This document shows, piece by piece, positions 63,406 to 64,000 of a stretch of 64,000 nucleotides of DNA (positions are counted from its first letter, which is position 1; each line of letters starts with the position of its first letter). Made by a program: the position numbers and the translations under genes. Below the pieces are notes generated by a model. It saw only the letters and a list, made by a program, of their open reading frames with translations. It did no database searches and was not told where the DNA came from. The DNA lies in NCBI RefSeq assembly GCF_902809855.1, contig NZ_CADDWJ010000002.1, positions 682,001-746,000 on the forward strand. The letters are read 5' to 3'. Source of the DNA: Acinetobacter sp. Marseille-Q1618. GTDB lineage: Bacteria > Pseudomonadota > Gammaproteobacteria > Pseudomonadales > Moraxellaceae.

Positions 63406-63792
63406 CTACATACCACGAATACCGACAATATTATTATTCTCAGAATCGACTAAAATATAATCATTGTTAACCTTATACCATTGTTGATTACGAGAAGGCT
63501 TTGGAAGGTTATTGTCTTTATAATCGACTTTATAACTATTACCACGATAATGCTGCGGCATCACATAACCTGTTTGCCATTTATGCTGTTGTAAACGACG
63601 AACACCTCGTTCTTCACGTTCACGACGTTGTTCTCTGACTTGGTCTTCATCCTGTTGAAAATCACGAAATCCTTTTTTATGACCTTGACCACGTTGTTCA
63701 TAACCATCACGATGTGGACCTGCATGCGTCATTGTCGTTGTTGTAGCCAAAACACTGAAAGAAATTGCTAATGCAGTCAACATCTTTTTCAT
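63406..63792 (-). CDS. RcnB-like small secreted protein, copy B
   Basis: The 128-residue protein has a signal peptide (MKKMLTALAISFSVLATTTTMTHA), a charged Arg/Gln/Glu-rich middle (QVREQRREREERGVRRLQQ) and the same C-terminal tail as copy A (YVMPQHYRGNSYKVDYKDNNLPKPSRNQQWYKVNNDYILVDSENN). A GAGGG site precedes the ATG. It is the next gene upstream of copy A on the same strand, with its own terminator. Function unknown. Confidence 0.8.
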   Translation of the reverse strand: MKKMLTALAISFSVLATTTTMTHAGPHRDGYEQRGQGHKKGFRDFQQDEDQVREQRREREERGVRRLQQHKWQTGYVMPQHYRGNSYKVDYKDNNLPKPSRNQQWYKVNNDYILVDSENNNIVGIRGM

Positions 63793-64000
63793 GATAAGCC
63801 CTCTTGAATATCGTTATTTTTACTCTGATTACTCTACAAGAAAATTGAAGAGAAACTGTGAAGAAAAATTGACTATTCCTTTAAAAATACAGAGATAATA
63901 AGAACAAATAAGATTATTTCCGAGCATCATATAATAAAAAGACGGCTTACGCCTATGTTCAATCCTGTTTTTAGTCGACAAGTTTTAAAAAAATATGTCG
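63793..64000. other. Right edge, no gene
   Basis: No open frame or RNA gene visible in the last 208 bases; AT-rich upstream region of RcnB-like copy B. Confidence 0.45.

Overview
This window is a chromosomal segment from a low-GC gammaproteobacterium that looks like Acinetobacter. The gene order mnmE-yidC-yidD-rnpA-rpmH / oriC / dnaA-dnaN-recF-gyrB, the protein sequences, the AT-rich spacers and the 16S rRNA sequence all fit that genus. I cannot fix the species from the sequence alone.

Layout. Positions 1-725 are AT-rich and carry no convincing gene. 726-4818 (minus strand) holds mnmE, yidC, yidD, rnpA and rpmH, that is tRNA modification, membrane insertion, RNase P protein and ribosomal protein L34. 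4819-5467 is the replication origin region, with clustered DnaA boxes. 5468-11749 (plus) is dnaA-dnaN-recF-gyrB. 11929-14801 holds a small NTF2-like protein and an ABC-F ATPase, separated by a gene-free AT-rich spacer with two more perfect DnaA boxes. 15016-23640 contains four paralogous secreted proteins (DUF6091-type putative solute-binding proteins, four conserved cysteines each); a housekeeping block (tyrS, anmK, an alpha/beta hydrolase, erpA) lies between the first copy and the other three. 23974-28550 has a probable lipoprotein 5'-nucleotidase and a double-AAA ATPase gene interrupted by one in-frame TAA. 28699-34482 is a complete rRNA operon: promoter, 16S, tRNA-Ile(GAT), tRNA-Ala(TGC), 23S, 5S, terminator.

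The right half holds an aromatic-acid type MFS transporter, a lytic transglycosylase lipoprotein, a possible small RNA, an FMN reductase, the overlapping ileS-lspA-fkpB operon, ribF, a RutG-like pyrimidine permease, ppc, and a TetR regulator divergent from a two-gene RND efflux system with striking palindromes between them. It continues with a small membrane protein, dnaJ, a short MTA/SAH-type nucleosidase, a RutR-like regulator, an alkanesulfonate operon (two SsuA-type binding proteins, ssuD, ssuC, ssuB, no ssuE), argA and two RcnB-like small secreted proteins.

Most of the window is core chromosome. I saw no phage, insertion sequence or CRISPR array. The points most worth following are the DUF6091 paralog cluster without a nearby permease, the nonsense-split AAA ATPase, the long palindromes in front of the RND pump, the extra DnaA boxes near gyrB, the orphan RutG/RutR pair, and several strong hairpins that are not simple terminators. 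I did not find a clearly new multi-gene system. The DUF6091 cluster is the nearest candidate.
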